DNA of 64,000 nt from Yarrowia lipolytica (Eukaryota; Ascomycota; Dipodascomycetes; Dipodascales). This document shows, piece by piece, positions 31,482-44,400 of the stretch. The position numbers and the translations under genes were made by a program. How positions within the stretch are numbered: position 1 is the stretch's first letter; each line of letters begins with the position of its first letter. The DNA lies in NCBI RefSeq assembly GCF_001761485.1, contig NC_090773.1:1922001-1986000 (forward strand). Direction: 5' to 3'. Under the pieces are notes generated by a model that saw nothing but the letters and a program-made list of their open reading frames with translations, searched no databases and was not told where the DNA came from.

Positions 31482-34044
31482 AAAAAAAAAGGCAGCCGAC
31501 GAAAATAAATTATTGGTTATGGGTAAACACACATGGTCATGTACACGTAGCGGGAAACGTAGCATACATTACTGTACAGCAGTCTAAACATTTTGATGCT
31601 GGAAAATCAATTTATTTTATGGATCACATGTTTAGTAAAATTAGCAAACTCAGAAATAGTCTCAGAATGGACTAAAAGTATAGCAACCTCGCGGTGGAGC
31701 GAGCCATGTCAGAATACTCATTAGGTGAGCCTGGAAACCCCTCTTAACTGCGCTCGGTTCTCTAATCCCCCTTCTAATCGGCCTTTGACTGCCTTGCAAA
31801 TATGTACCCCAGATTCCGACTGCATGGATTATGCAACCATGGCGAATGCCCAACTCCTTATATCCATCTCAGGGTGTTTCAAGGAAGAAAGCAGCGGGGT
31901 CGTAAATGCCCCTGTTCATCCCGCATATTGCATGGACGCGCACCCCGTTGTTCCACATGACTGTGTCTTTCTATGTGTCTTCAGTCACTGTGGTTGTGAA
32001 CATGAGGCCTAAGCAACCAAACCTTGTTTGGGTGCCGCACACATACCCTTGTTGGAAGATCATCCTGACTGCTAGCAATGTAGCATTTCGGTTTGAGAGC
32101 AAGTCAAGGGTCGATGAGAAAAAGGAAAGTCGTCCAAATAGACCCATATTCACGGGGGGGGGGGTAGCGGAGTCACGTGATGAATCTGGCCTTTGTGGGG
32201 GTGGGGGTGGTGGTGGCTTGTGGTGGTGGTTGGGGTGTCCCATTTTGGATGTTTTTTTTTTTCCTTCTTTCTTTTATCTTTTTTCTTTTTTCTTTCGTGG
32301 TGCTCCACGACAGGTGTATGGGGGCAGTGTTACATGTCAGTGTTAGCTTGTGTGCTGTGGCACGATGATAGCTGCTGCGAATGGTCCGGTGTGTCACAAG
32401 CGGCGGCACTATCAGTGAGTAAATGTCCGTGGTCTGAGACACGGGCTGCTCATCAATGTCAAAGTGAACATCAAACATGTCTCAGCCAATGACAACAGGT
32501 GTGACAAGATAGGCTAAAATGTTGTTTGTCCAGACGGAAGAAGGAGGTTGAAGGGGTCATGGGAATATAAGCAGGGTGACTGTGTTCTTGGAGACACCAG
32601 TCCAGTGGCGACTCATGAATTAATCACAGGAGACCTGTTTGCATCTCGATCTCGTCATCGTGGAAGATCACTGCATGGCAACCGATTGGGACATGTTAAG
32701 CGGGGAAATTAGGTTGATTGGTGCACCAGTAATCTGCAAGTAATTGGGACAATCTCGAGACTCTGGATCTCATCGTGTGGATCGTAGGAAGGAGGCAAGT
32801 ACCGTACAGTATGTACTGCACAATACCCAGGAGTGTAGAGGGATGCAAACTCATAGTCTTTTCCGTCTTTTAGTCCCATTTTTGTGCTTCTTATTAGTCA
32901 TACGGAGAAGAAATTGTCTCTTATGTCACTGTGCGGCATGTACAGTAAATTACCAGTACATCCTGTACTTGTAGTGGTTGTATGGGTACTGTACTAGTAC
33001 TATAGCAACAACATCGTAGGATGCTCTCAATACAGCGACCGCTTTTGACACTGCTTTGCTCGGTGTGTCGTGCTTTCGACCCCAAGTCCCCCCTGTTGAG
33101 GCACCGGTCCACGTTTTTAGCCCCTGTCACTCCTGCTACAGGTCCCCACCGGGATTGAGCCGATCTACTGTCATATTACCACAACGCTGGGCTAGTTATA
33201 TATTTGACAAGCCCAACTTTTTAGGAGCCACTATGATAGGTTTCAAGCTGCTCTGCAACGTCACCAACATCACCGGGACTAATTTTTAGTGTGGTTTTAG
33301 CACGCGGTTGGCAGCACAGGAGGCACAGGTAGCGCGGATTTCTCGCTTCAGTTGACGGGAAACGGGACGTGGGTTCTGGGCTAGATCAAATAGTTATAAA
33401 GGCTCTGTAGAATATCCGCCTTTTCAAATGAGAATGTCCGTTAGCAACACGGGATGTGCTGTAGTGTTGGAGCAGGGTAGCCCAGGGAATTTGGAGCGAA
33501 GCGAAAATACTGGAAATTAGACGAAATAAACATTTATTGGTGATTAAATGTACGCCAGCCCAGTGAGCAGTGAGAAGTGACCCCTTTCCTCCCCCGGGTG
33601 CGCCCCAGTAATGCCACGCAATGACACAGTGTACCCAAGCGGTAACAAAATCGTCTTCCATGCAGGATACGCAACAGTAGCAGCCATGGGTCAGTAAGCA
33701 GCGTTTCAAAGACAAGCCACACATCAGACATTATATCAAGCCGTGAATCCTGCCTTGTATCTGCCACCTTAATGACTGTGCGAGTTGTCCTGCGGGGACT
33801 AAAGTAGTCCGGGTCTCCTATCTATGTCAGGCCACTTTCTGGTTGCATTTTTAGGGGCCTAAAAACATGCAAACGTGTCTTGATGACATCAAATGAGGTG
33901 CTGAAGCAGTGTCGCACACAAACCAGAACCACGCTGCCTTGGTTTCTTTAGTTCGGGCCAAAACTGGACGACCTCACGCTGGAAGATCTAGCAGTGGATA
34001 GCCCAATATCGTGACACGACGGATGAGGCGTTGTATACCCGTGA
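31482..34044. other. Intergenic, no gene recognised
   Basis: Contains a G run and GT-rich tract (32154-32240), a pyrimidine-rich run (32250-32300), a GTCACGTGA site near 32172 and scattered GTAC words. Open frames are short and unremarkable. Confidence 0.5.
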
Positions 34045-34329
34045 TCACGACTCAGCTTGCTCTCCGTCCACATCTTGAATGAACCGTTCAATGGTGCTAC
34101 AGAGAGCATCTGTTGAATGGGAAAAGTTGATGCCCTCATGGTTGCGATTCAATAGTTCTGTGCAAGCCAACACGTTTTCGTTTCTTGTGTTAATACAGAC
34201 TGACACTAACCTCTGAAAGGGGCGAACACAGACCCCATGGCACCAGCATACTCACATCAGAATCGCCGTTTCATTGATCTTGGCCAACTCCACCAATATT
34301 TCTGTTTCCAGTTCTTTTTGTCGTTCCAT
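34045..34329 (-). CDS. Small two-exon gene, 70 aa, function unknown
   Basis: Deduced from splice signals. Exon 1 (34256-34329) starts with ATG and encodes MERQKELETEILVELAKINE and onward. It ends at a consensus 5' site, GTGAGTATG. A 72-nt intron (34184-34255) ends TATTAACACAAG, with a usable branch site but an unusual AAG acceptor. Exon 2 (34045-34183) continues the frame through ELLNRNHEGINFSHSTDALC to a TGA. The product is hydrophilic, helical-looking and acidic. Its size and K-[LI]-N-E-[ST] pattern faintly recall the small DASH-complex subunit Dad4, but this is weak. ACGCG-type cell-cycle-box sequence occurs upstream (about 34350-34360). Retaining the intron would stop translation at once. 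The call depends on the splice reading. Confidence 0.45.
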
Positions 34330-34645
34330 GGTGCTACAGTCAAGTCGAAAACGCGCACCGCGTCGTGGATTTGAAATTGAGTTTCGAGTTTTTATGATTA
34401 CCTAATATGAAATGAAATATATAGGAGTGGTTTCATCATGTTGCTCTGAATATACAAACATATAGAGAATTTTTTTCATTTTATAACTACAGAAATCTTG
34501 TAAATTAGATAGGTATAATGTTAGATTCTTTAAACCGCAATTTTCCCCCGTTTTTTATATAATTTTTTTATTCTAATGATTCATCGCGCTTACTAAGCAA
34601 AATGACATCTCCGAGACGGCCAAATTTCTTTTTTTCAAAAATTCG

Positions 34646-34727
34646 GGCATCCTGGCCGAGCGGTTAAGGCGAGAGATTAGAAATCTCTTGGGGTTTCCCC
34701 GCGTAGGTTCGAATCCTGCGGATGTCG
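34646..34727 (+). tRNA. tRNA-Ser (anticodon AGA)
   Basis: An 82-nt class II tRNA without an intron. The acceptor stem GGCATCC pairs with GGATGTC, with discriminator G. The D arm is TGGCCGAGCGGTTAAGGC. The anticodon stem AGAGA/TCTCT closes the loop TTAGAAA, giving anticodon AGA. A long variable arm (GGGGTTTCCCC) and the T arm GGTTCGAATCC follow. AGA (read as IGA) decodes TCT and TCC codons. A T6 stretch just downstream is a Pol III terminator. Some Yarrowia tRNA genes are co-transcribed with 5S rRNA; I see no 5S sequence after this one. Confidence 0.95.
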
Positions 34728-34730
34728 TCA

Positions 34731-34736
34731 TTTTTT
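34731..34736 (+). terminator. Pol III terminator of tRNA-Ser
   Basis: TTTTTT starting four bases after the tRNA 3' end. Confidence 0.85.
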
Positions 34737-37700
34737 GCCCTTATCTTTTGGAGTCTTGCTTGCTCTATACGAGTATCAAGCTTAACAACACATATTCCGG
34801 GCAACGCATATTTCACAACCTAGCAACACAAAATCAATGCGATGATAAACACATTGGTTTCAGCCAGCCTCCTTCCGGTGCTATAATCTTAACCGTTCTC
34901 TGAAATGTTCAACTGCGCCGAAACATGCACTGACGATCATCGTGCCAGGGGTATGTCGAAGGAGACGACTTGTATCAGTGATAGTGTACACACTGGGAAA
35001 CTGACCAGAGATACGCACTACAATACAAGTATGAGTACTGTGCAAATATCTTGCAGTGTTGTAGCTATTGTACTGAATGTACTTGTAGGAAACATACTGG
35101 TGTAATTAACCGGTACAGTACATAGTTGTAGCGCCTCTGCACCTCCATAGTCAACAATGTCCCCCGTCTTTCTCGTCTTCTCTTCATGCTCATGTGAAAG
35201 TCGAGATACAAGCTCTCACCAACAGGAAAACCTGTGCCCTCAACCTTGTACCGAAGAGTTCAATAAAGGAAGATAACCAATGTCTTGAAAGGCGATTTCT
35301 GAGACGATTTCTGTTGCTGCAATGATCATACATTTTCGAGGTGTCGCTCACACCCAAGCACAAAAGCAAATCGCAAAAGGTGAGAAGAGAGTCAGGAATC
35401 CTCACATGCATGGAGCGTCTACTTGTGAGAACATTTTGTTGCACATCAATGTTTCCTGATACAAGTACATACGGTACAATAAAAAATAGAACACTCAAAC
35501 CGTTGCTGGGATCCTCACTCCGAGCCAATTGGCATTTGCAGAGTACCGACGAACGTGTTGCTTACAGCGCACGTACATGCTTGTGCTGTAGGTTGACGGA
35601 GACAAGATCAGTGTTTGCCAATACTTGCGGTGGTCACTTTTGACAGAAAAACAAACGAGGAAAAACAAACATGTAGTTACTTGTTCGAAAATAGGGCGTA
35701 TGTCAGTCAGGTCAAAGAGACTCCACGTGACGAATCTCTATCTGCACTTACTGGACTATATAATAGCAGTGTACGGTATTATCATAAGCGATATACGAAT
35801 ACCTCTATTATGCTCTGATAAGGGGCAGAAATGGAGTTGAACGGAGCTTGGACGTCGACCACTTAGGTTTTCTTCTCAGGCTATTGACACGGTCTTTGCT
35901 TTTTTTGGCAATAGTTACAAGTATGTGAAGCTCAAAAACTTCTACCAGAGTTTTGGAGCAGCCCGCACTACAAGTAGTACGCGTACAAGTACACAATATC
36001 TTTGGTTACAGTCTCAAAGAGCCGCTGTACGCTACTAAATACGTTTAACTGTGCCCGTGCCCCAGCTACAAGACCGTCCCCATATCATAGATGTACAGTA
36101 GCAGTTAGTTTGGTTGATGTTGACAATGTGCGATGGTGTGTGTGTGTGTGAGGGAGAGAGTATGGGTTTTTGATTGGAAATGAGCATTACGAGCATACAA
36201 GAGATCTGTGATATCGGTCTTGTACCTGCCGCTTGAACAGAGAGGGGGACGGAGACGGACACGCTCAAACACGCAAGCTGACAACGCAGAGATTGGCAAA
36301 AAGGAATGAAAAGGAGACTTTGCCATAAAAAAACAACGAATTATGTCTTCATGTAATATCTAGGCACAAAGATTGCGCCTGCATGAATGGTAGGACATCA
36401 GTTTAGCGAATATCTTGTCAGTGGTAGGGACACTGCGAGTACCGGTACAAACAGCTACAACTTGAGTGGAAATAAGTGATTGGAATAGAAATGGTTTTAA
36501 CGAGACGCTACAGAGCCCCTTCCACTAATAGTATATATCGATTCTGTCGTTGAGGTCAGACTGTCTTTAACACTGTCTCGCACATACATGAACAAGCCAG
36601 ACAATAATACTGTAGCCGATATCGGCCCGCTTTCGCACCGGTATTATTATACGGTCCGCAGCGGACAAGCTTTACTACAAGTAAATGGTGCCCAATTTGC
36701 CACCCGGCTCTGTTGCCGCACAGAGGAGATCATTACTTTGGGAAGATTGATTCTGTCTCTCTTTCCTCCGTTTGCGTGTATAGCCACAACGATGACCCCC
36801 ACATTGCCCTAGCCCCAAAAGCCTATTTTAAACTAAACTCCAACGGCCCAAATTGGATAAGCTCAAGGTTTTGATGACCGTTGAGCAATTATTTTTTCAT
36901 GCAGCAAAAAGGCAGAAAAAAGCAAACATTGGTATAATCCAAGAGAGCGGCGACAAATCAAAGCCAGCACTCCCCCTAAAGGATAAAAATTTTCAAAAGT
37001 ATATTGCTACACTAATTAGTCCCCGGTGGCCCCCTTTCGACACTAATTTCAGAATAGACGGAGTGGTAAAAATAACTGAGAGCTATGACATTGTCCCGTA
37101 ACGTCTGTACATACCATGAAAGACAACGTCTTCGAGTATCAGGCCTTCGGGACAGATCGACCGAGACCAGTACGAATGTCGTCCCCGGAGTTAACATAGT
37201 CAAGGAGAATGGCAGTGGCTCCTACGTGTAGTCTTGGACGCGAACAATGGACTTATTTGCTCCGTATTTCTAAACAGATATTAGTTCAGACGTGATATCA
37301 GCATTAACGTACAGTACATGCGATACTTCGGCACAAGTACGAGGATGTACGAGTACTCGTACAAACAGCGACGTCGTCCACCACATTAGACCCTAACCTT
37401 GTGCCTACAGTCTATGTTCATCTTTGTGCCTGTATCTATCATAGATAAATGCCAAGCAGAGCCCCACCAGTGTGTCGCATTTACGTAACATAACCTCGCG
37501 CAATCTCTATATGTACATACGGTACAATATGGGTACTGTACCAGCACTGTGTACGTTGACCAAACAGCTGCCTTCCATCCGTGCAATGCCCAACCATATC
37601 CAAGAAGCATTTCTGCTTAATTGAGATCGGTACGCTGCCAAATTAAAGCGTATCTCCAGGAAGGCTGCGGGGTGAATTGCGAGCCGACTCCATTAAAGCT

Positions 37701-39329
37701 CCGTATTAAAAGGGACCGTGGGAACCCTACTCCAACTGCTGTCATAATGCACGCAGCACTCAATTGTACTTGTAGTTGCATCGACATGCCTTATATGATG
37801 CCTGGCCAGCGCGTGCACAGGATCTTCGGAACCGAAATGCGGCTCGAGTAATGGAAACGGTTAGTTACGCCGTTGATACCGTGACCAAAACGATATCGTA
37901 CTGCATGCAATGTCGATCCATGCTCTCACTACTTGTACTGGTACTTGTGTAGGGACAGTATGCAATGCATGTATTGTACCGTACATTTCTCACCCTGCCT
38001 CGCTCTGCAGGGCAACAAACGACTTTGCGAAGGGGCCCCTTCATTGGAGGAAAGATACTAGCAGCTAGTTGCTAATGCGACATCGCGACCACTACTACGA
38101 CTGGTAAAGCCGCTTTAAAAATGGCTAACTTTTTCCTGCCAAGCGAAAGCCGCCGGAACAGGAAAATATTATTATTCTTTGTAGTGCAGAAATATTACAG
38201 TCACTTCCAGGTTTCTCAGATACTACAATTTTAGCCTAACCATAAAGGGCATGTGTTGGTGGAAAAAAACGCGGAACCAAACTCTCTTGCAAACATCCCC
38301 AGCAAGAGCTTACATTAGATCCACACTAACCAAGTGAGATCGTGCATTGGGGCAACAAGGGTGTGGAGAGCCGTGTTTTCGGGCTTTGTTTAACGGTTCA
38401 AGGGGCCATTACCGACCACAGAGGCACAAATGCCAAGCAATTTAGAAAGACCAAACTGTCCCGCAAAAGTTGGAGTTGAAAATTGGCAAGTCCTCGTTCG
38501 AGGTGCTGACATTCTAATTTGATGCTACACTGTACCGTAACATTCGCAGAAACTGCCGAAACTTCTAGGGGTGCATAGAAGTATTTACTATCCGAGCAAA
38601 GTGATGCCTGAGATACCAGACCATTTATCTGGGCTGGTCAGGGGAGAGCGATACTGGGCCTAGTCCAGGATCCTGTGCATACTCTAGACAGTTGCTGATA
38701 GTTGGTCTCAGGGGGCTCTGAAGCCAAATCAATGGCGGAGTAGAAGCAAATGAGACGATACAACACTAACACAACGTGTGTATTACTAATCTACATTACA
38801 TATTTGATATCTTCAGCTTACATATCGTGGAGAGTTGTACCACAGTTCGTAAAACAACGAGAAATGTAAAGATATCGCGTTTCTGGCGACAAGGAGCTGT
38901 AATCCTACAATAGTAGTAGGCTCAATTGCATCAGTCAATGGTAAAAGAGCCACGCTGCTGGTGTGTGCCTTTGAGGAGTGTCATTGTTCGATTTGTATAT
39001 GGTAAGATTCTGTGATTTGAACACAATGTGGTGATCAAGTGATCTATTTAAATTTACGAGTGTACTAGACCCGTTACAGCTTCGTTTGAACTAGCCCGCT
39101 GAATAACTAGCGGTTTCAGACACAGAACCCGGTCGCCAGGTTGCGAGTACAATAGTAGATCAGGTAGAGAATAAAACATCACGCTTACTACAAACATACA
39201 ATACTAGGGAGTATAATATACGCATTAAGTACGGCAACAATTGAATTACAGCAGTTCTATATTCCTTACATCAATGTTGGGATTAGTCTGCTGAGAACGT
39301 GTATAGAATGACAACGTGATCGGCATTTG
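34737..39329. other. 4.6-kb intergenic region, no gene recognised
   Basis: Scattered GTAC words up to about 38 kb, and a GT repeat with a GAGA patch (36137-36165). From about 38.7 kb rightward the composition turns more AT-rich and the GTAC words thin out. No coding frame shows family motifs. Confidence 0.5.
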
Positions 39330-40304
39330 TCACTGCAAAGGAGGTCCAAGATGGCCAGCGATATTAACACCGCAGACTAGGGAGAAAAACGTGAAGTACA
39401 TGAAATGAGCTTGCTGCAGGGTACCTAACAGGGCTGCTGTTATAAGAGAGGTGGAGAAGGAGCATCTGGGGTTCTGTTGACCATCGCAAATCTTGAGGGT
39501 CCGTAGGGGAGGGTTAGTTAGAGGATAATCAATGTAAACTTCTCCTCCACTGTGGTGAAAGGGGTTCCAAAAGGGAAGACGAGGGACCAGGTCATCCTTG
39601 TGGGTGACTCTATAGAATCGTCGATCTGGCCCCTGGTAGGTAAAATCTGGATTGTCTCCAAAGAAGAGTTTATCATTGAAGTCTGCCAAGGCCTTGTTAC
39701 CAGTGAGTGGCTGTCCAGATGTGATTACCAACGGATCCATGCCTTGACTCTTGAGATTGATTCCATGGAGAAAGGATGACGCTCCACCAAAAGAATGGCC
39801 TGTAACGATGATTTGATAGTCTGGATACTGGGCCAAAGTCTGGTTGAGGACATCTCTGATTTGATCATAGGCATCGTTATAGGCCGTCAGAAACCCTTCA
39901 TGGGCTTCACAACCGGGACAGTCAAACTCAGGATTGTCCCAAAAGACCAGAGGTTGTCTCTCCAGTCTCAGGTTCGATATTCCATCCGTGAGTGAGGCCG
40001 TACCCCTGAAAACATGCCAGAACTGCTTTCTCTTGTGATCAATAGCCAAAAATCCTGTGGTAGAGAAATCAAACAGCTTCTTTGGATGAAATGTGGTGAT
40101 TAGCTCCATATCAGGGAAGTCGTCACAATGACCCAGACATTTAAATGGCTTTTGGATTCCGCCGATCTGCTCAACACAAACGGCAACACCGTTCAGGTTT
40201 TCGGCATAGTTCAAGAGATTGTAGGTATCTTTTGAAGCTTGAGTGATACCTAGGGCGACTGCAGAGGCAATTAAAAAACCAACGATAGTGATAGAAGGAC
40301 GCAT
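39330..40304 (-). CDS. Secreted class-3 triacylglycerol lipase (LIP2-family)
   Basis: A 324-aa intronless protein with a signal peptide (1-23, hydrophobic ITIVGFLIASAVALGITQA). It follows the Yarrowia LIP2 family throughout. KCLGHCDDFPDMELI, LAIDHKRKQFWHVFRGT and CPGCEAHEGF precede the nucleophile elbow GHSFGG (Ser171), where Lip2 has GHSLGG. Then come INLK, PLVITSGQP, THKDDLVPRLPFW (catalytic Asp238), IDYPLTNPPL and QQAHFMYF (catalytic His300). The Ser-Asp-His triad is therefore complete, and the cysteine pattern expected for disulfides is kept. One N-glycosylation sequon is N154-Q-T. No Kex2-type KR site follows the signal, unlike pro-Lip2. The C-terminus runs ten residues past the usual final CG (NIAGHLGPPLQ). 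Which LIP paralogue it is cannot be settled by eye. Confidence 0.9.
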   Translation of the reverse strand: MRPSITIVGFLIASAVALGITQASKDTYNLLNYAENLNGVAVCVEQIGGIQKPFKCLGHCDDFPDMELITTFHPKKLFDFSTTGFLAIDHKRKQFWHVFRGTASLTDGISNLRLERQPLVFWDNPEFDCPGCEAHEGFLTAYNDAYDQIRDVLNQTLAQYPDYQIIVTGHSFGGASSFLHGINLKSQGMDPLVITSGQPLTGNKALADFNDKLFFGDNPDFTYQGPDRRFYRVTHKDDLVPRLPFWNPFHHSGGEVYIDYPLTNPPLRTLKICDGQQNPRCSFSTSLITAALLGTLQQAHFMYFTFFSLVCGVNIAGHLGPPLQ

Positions 40305-40352
40305 ATGGTTTGTTGATATTGGGTCCCCATTCCTGGTTGCCGACGGAGTTAC

Positions 40353-40357
40353 TTATA
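40353..40357 (-). promoter_or_regulatory. TATA box of the lipase gene
   Basis: TATAA on the minus strand about 50 bp upstream of the ATG at 40304. Confidence 0.4.
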
Positions 40358-41321
40358 ATTCTGGCAACGATCTCTCAGATGAGTCATCACTATTTTGATA
40401 AGTGGAGAAAGCGGGGTCCATTGATGATTAGTGCGATCAACTTTAGGTCCCCAGGGGCTAGAGATGTTTATCAAGTTACATGCTGCAGAGCTGACAAAGC
40501 CGATGTTCTACACAGTCACGGTTTGATGATTCGTTTACATATCGGTGATATTTCTGATCAACTCAATTGATGCGAAGCCTGAAGAAAAACCGTCCAGAGT
40601 CGTAAAGGAACACGATACGACGTGCCCTTAGCGTGACTGTGGGCGAGACTTGCTCACAAGTGGGGAGACTAAACCAGATCGGCCTATATAATTCACTCAT
40701 TCAGAACTAGACCCGTTGTATAGATCCAGATTTAGGACGCAAGCTAACAGACAGCGGGGTATTGTACAGTAGTGTGTACAAACGGTATATTCTACGTTAC
40801 TGCACAGAACAGTAGTTCTTCAGTTCAGGTAAATGTTCAGTGCATATACAGCATTACAATTACTGACTTGACCGGCGAGATATCAATTCTGAGATACGCC
40901 GGACATAAAAAACTCGAGCTGCGTACAGTCTCAGCCTCTTTAACGGGGTACACCAAACATTCCGTGGGAAACTTACACCTGTTATTGGTAGGTACAGTAA
41001 ATACAAGTATGGTTAGCTTTGGTATTCCAGAAAGGGAGAGCTATCCAGCGTTTCGGTGCTTGATTGCAATAGTTGGTAGGAATTGATCGTGTTCTGTCCA
41101 GTTGTATCAATGTCTGACTTTCGGATCTCCTGAATCCATGTATTGTGGAGTTGCAGGAGTAGTTTTGTTTCAAGTATGTGTAACCAGAATTTACGGAGAA
41201 TAGAAAGTCCCCCAGAGCAAACGGTTTTGATTTGGGGATTAATATGGCTCTCCTATGATAACAGGTGGAGGGGAACCACAATTGCATTATTGACCAATCT
41301 GGAGACACAGTTTTACGTGAA

Positions 41322-41440
41322 GTGGAGAATTATGAAGTGGAGTAGAAGAGGGGATGGTAAGAGAAGCTCCGACTTTGGCAGTGGAGAATTATGAAGAGGA
41401 GTAGAAGAGGGGGATGGTCAGAGAAGCTACGACTCTGGCA
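41322..41440. repeat. Tandem duplication, two 59/60-bp units
   Basis: Both units begin GTGGAGAATTATGAAG and end with a TTGGCA/CTGGCA variant. Unit 1 is 41322-41380 and unit 2 is 41381-41440, with only a few substitutions, so the duplication is recent compared with the decay around it. Confidence 0.88.
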
Positions 41441-44400
41441 GATTGTTAGATGGAAGTCTAGATGTCACTCTCGAATAAATTCGATAGAAGGACGAGCATT
41501 AACTGGAAGATATTCAAAATCCTTGACATGTGGTGGTTGCAGGACTATATTAGACAACTTTTCAATGGCAGTATGGAGCATCAGATATCGATGGAACGTT
41601 GCTGAGGAACCATATGATGGTATGTACTGTGCAGGTATCCGTGCTTCACCAACGAAATTCTAGGCGGTAGTGGAACCCTATGAATAATGATTCATTCGAA
41701 ATCAGTAATTAGGACATTCTCATTCACTGACATCAATATTAATGGTTGAAGGGTAAATCAAAAAGAACATCTCATCAAAGTAGCTCTACGGAAGTTGACC
41801 TAGCATTTGTCTTACAAAATGAAAATGGCGACCATTTAAGCAAGATGGTAGTTTTTTGACCGTTGTAACATCAATAATAACGTCACTAATATAATGATAC
41901 TACACGGAGACTTCAACAAAGTCCTAATGTTTTCATCTCGACTATATATCTCATAATTTGTAGTCAAAATACATATCGGGTCAAAATTCTTTAGATTATA
42001 ATGATTTTCGAAGAAGCTAGAGTCGTTCATACCCCCATCTGTTTTTACTGAATAACGGAGTTCAAATTTTTTAAAAGTTCTTCATTCTTGACGGTACCGA
42101 AAGGAATCATGTTTCAAAAAGATAGCTCCATGTCCCTTTACACCTGTTAGAAACCTGGTAACGACATACCGCCCTCTGTGTACACTCATTTATGCAATAA
42201 AATGGTTCTTACAGACCAAAACCGGCTCTACACTGAACTGTGTCCAGCAGCTTCAATTTTGAATAAGAGAAAAGATAATTAAAGCAAAGATGATTTGAGT
42301 CATTATAAAGAGGACTCTGCTAGGTATACACCGACTAATTTCCTTGATGTATCATGTGCCATCTTGATGTAAATCTGTGTCCACCATGCTTCTGAACATA
42401 ACGTCAGGCTGGGAATTGTCACATTCAGGATAAGCTGAACCACTGCTCTTTGGGAATGATGTATAACTCATGTAAAATAGTAATATATGTTTAAATTAGT
42501 GTAAGAATGCCCCAGAAGTAGTGCGTTGTATTGTGTAGCACGAAGGGAGACGTCAGAAATTTCATCAATAAGGACGATTAAGCAGTTAGAAAAAGTTCTG
42601 ATCGTTCAAAATATAATATATTACGTAGAATATCACTCAAAACTGAACCCTGATATCTCAAAGTCACTGCCTGAGGCCCGTTTTACTACTGTGTCAGTAC
42701 CAATGGTCACAGTCTTACTTTTATGATTTAGTCTGAGCGCTGAAGAAGATGAAAGAAGGAAAAGCAGCCTCGCTCCGGGTATCTCTTCATTCGGGAAGAC
42801 CAGAATCCTCTCTCTATGTCTATAAGATGTGCTGTGGGCGCCTTCTAGCAGATTGGTCAAGGTTGCGGTCTTAACCCAGGTACTGTAGCCTATGAGAGAG
42901 AACAATGGAACCACTCATGAATTTAGTTTTCATTCTGAATCACTGACACTCATTAACCACCCCAGTGGGGTGTAACAGCTTTGGTAAATGGTCTTGTTAG
43001 AATGGTTGATGACATAGAGATTACGATAATGTCATTTCGGAAATAGTCTATTATGTTGTCGTGCATAGTTGATGCGAGATTGCCCGATTGAGCTATTATT
43101 GGAACCGGAACTGAACAGCAGTTTGCAGCACGTTGAACGAGAGTGGTGATGCTAACAGGTATCTAAGATTGACAATGCTGCATCTGATAGTGATGGAGAA
43201 CAAGTTGTTTGTTCCTGTTTACAATTTTTTTTAACCGAATTACTGTCCAACATCTAACACGTCGAAGGAGAGATATGAACGGGGGATACAAACCGCCAAC
43301 AAGTGTTCATAATCACTATAAAACTGATTCAAAAGTATCAGATTATGATTGGTTATCATTTTTTGTTTCTATATTGCACCCTTGGAGAACCTGCTTGCAC
43401 TTAGAGGGGCCTCCTTATTCTCTCCGCGGAGTTTCCAGAAACGACAGAAAACTTCCAATAAATTAGATCGAAGATAGAAATACTGATCAGAGGTAATTTT
43501 GACATCAGAAAAATAATATAGACTTATTCTGGTATTTATTTCGAGTGTATTACAACTCATTTCTCATGTCGAGTGCACTGAATGTTTATGTTTCTGTGAA
43601 GAGAACATATATGTATCACAAGACAACAAAGCCTACGAAGCAGTTTAAAGAGCACCTTTCAAAGTCTGGAAAGGAGCAATGATTGCTAACTAGATTCTAT
43701 TTCGCCCTGGAGAGTCTCGTTAGCTCGTGTCACTTGATACTGAAGGGAAGACGTAGTAAAATGGCAGCTAGAATCTATAGTTGGTGATATATTACCACTG
43801 ATAGAAATATATGGTTGTAAGGATTAAGCTAAACACTGGAGTTTCTAGATTTTTAATTTATTCACTTCGTATGACTTATTTGAGATCTTACATGAGAGAC
43901 ATTTGCAAGTTGGAAAAGCGCCGTGAATATTATCGATAGAAAACAAAATACTAACCAATGGAAATATTTACTTCAAATTATTATATCCAAGAGAGTCTTC
44001 CCCCGGTTTTTTCAATTTAGTTTTCCTATTTGGCACTTCAGTCCTTTCAGGTTTCCGTACTGTTTTTGCAAGACGAATAATAAAGAGGGTAGTTATATAT
44101 CGAAGAAAAAAAAGACTCCTTAATAAATCAGAGAGATAAAATATTTGTAAGCAACTGTTTCTTGCTGTATTTTGAATATATTTAGTGCGATACTGCCGAT
44201 ATGAATTTTGGAGTCTTCGCATCGTGATTTGGTATCAACACTGCGAATAAATTCTAATCAAGAATAATGAAGAGACTAATAGAGTGCTAAAGTCACCATA
44301 TTTACTACACAGCTCATAATTCCCTTTTTCCTGACTTATATCAGGTCCATTTGGCCAATCAGCACTTTTGTATCTCACGCGTGTCGAGACACACGCTGAG

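Noticed and set aside
32177-32492. Overlapping G/V/W- and F-rich frames
   Set aside because: They translate the GT-rich and T-rich low-complexity tract and are not genes.
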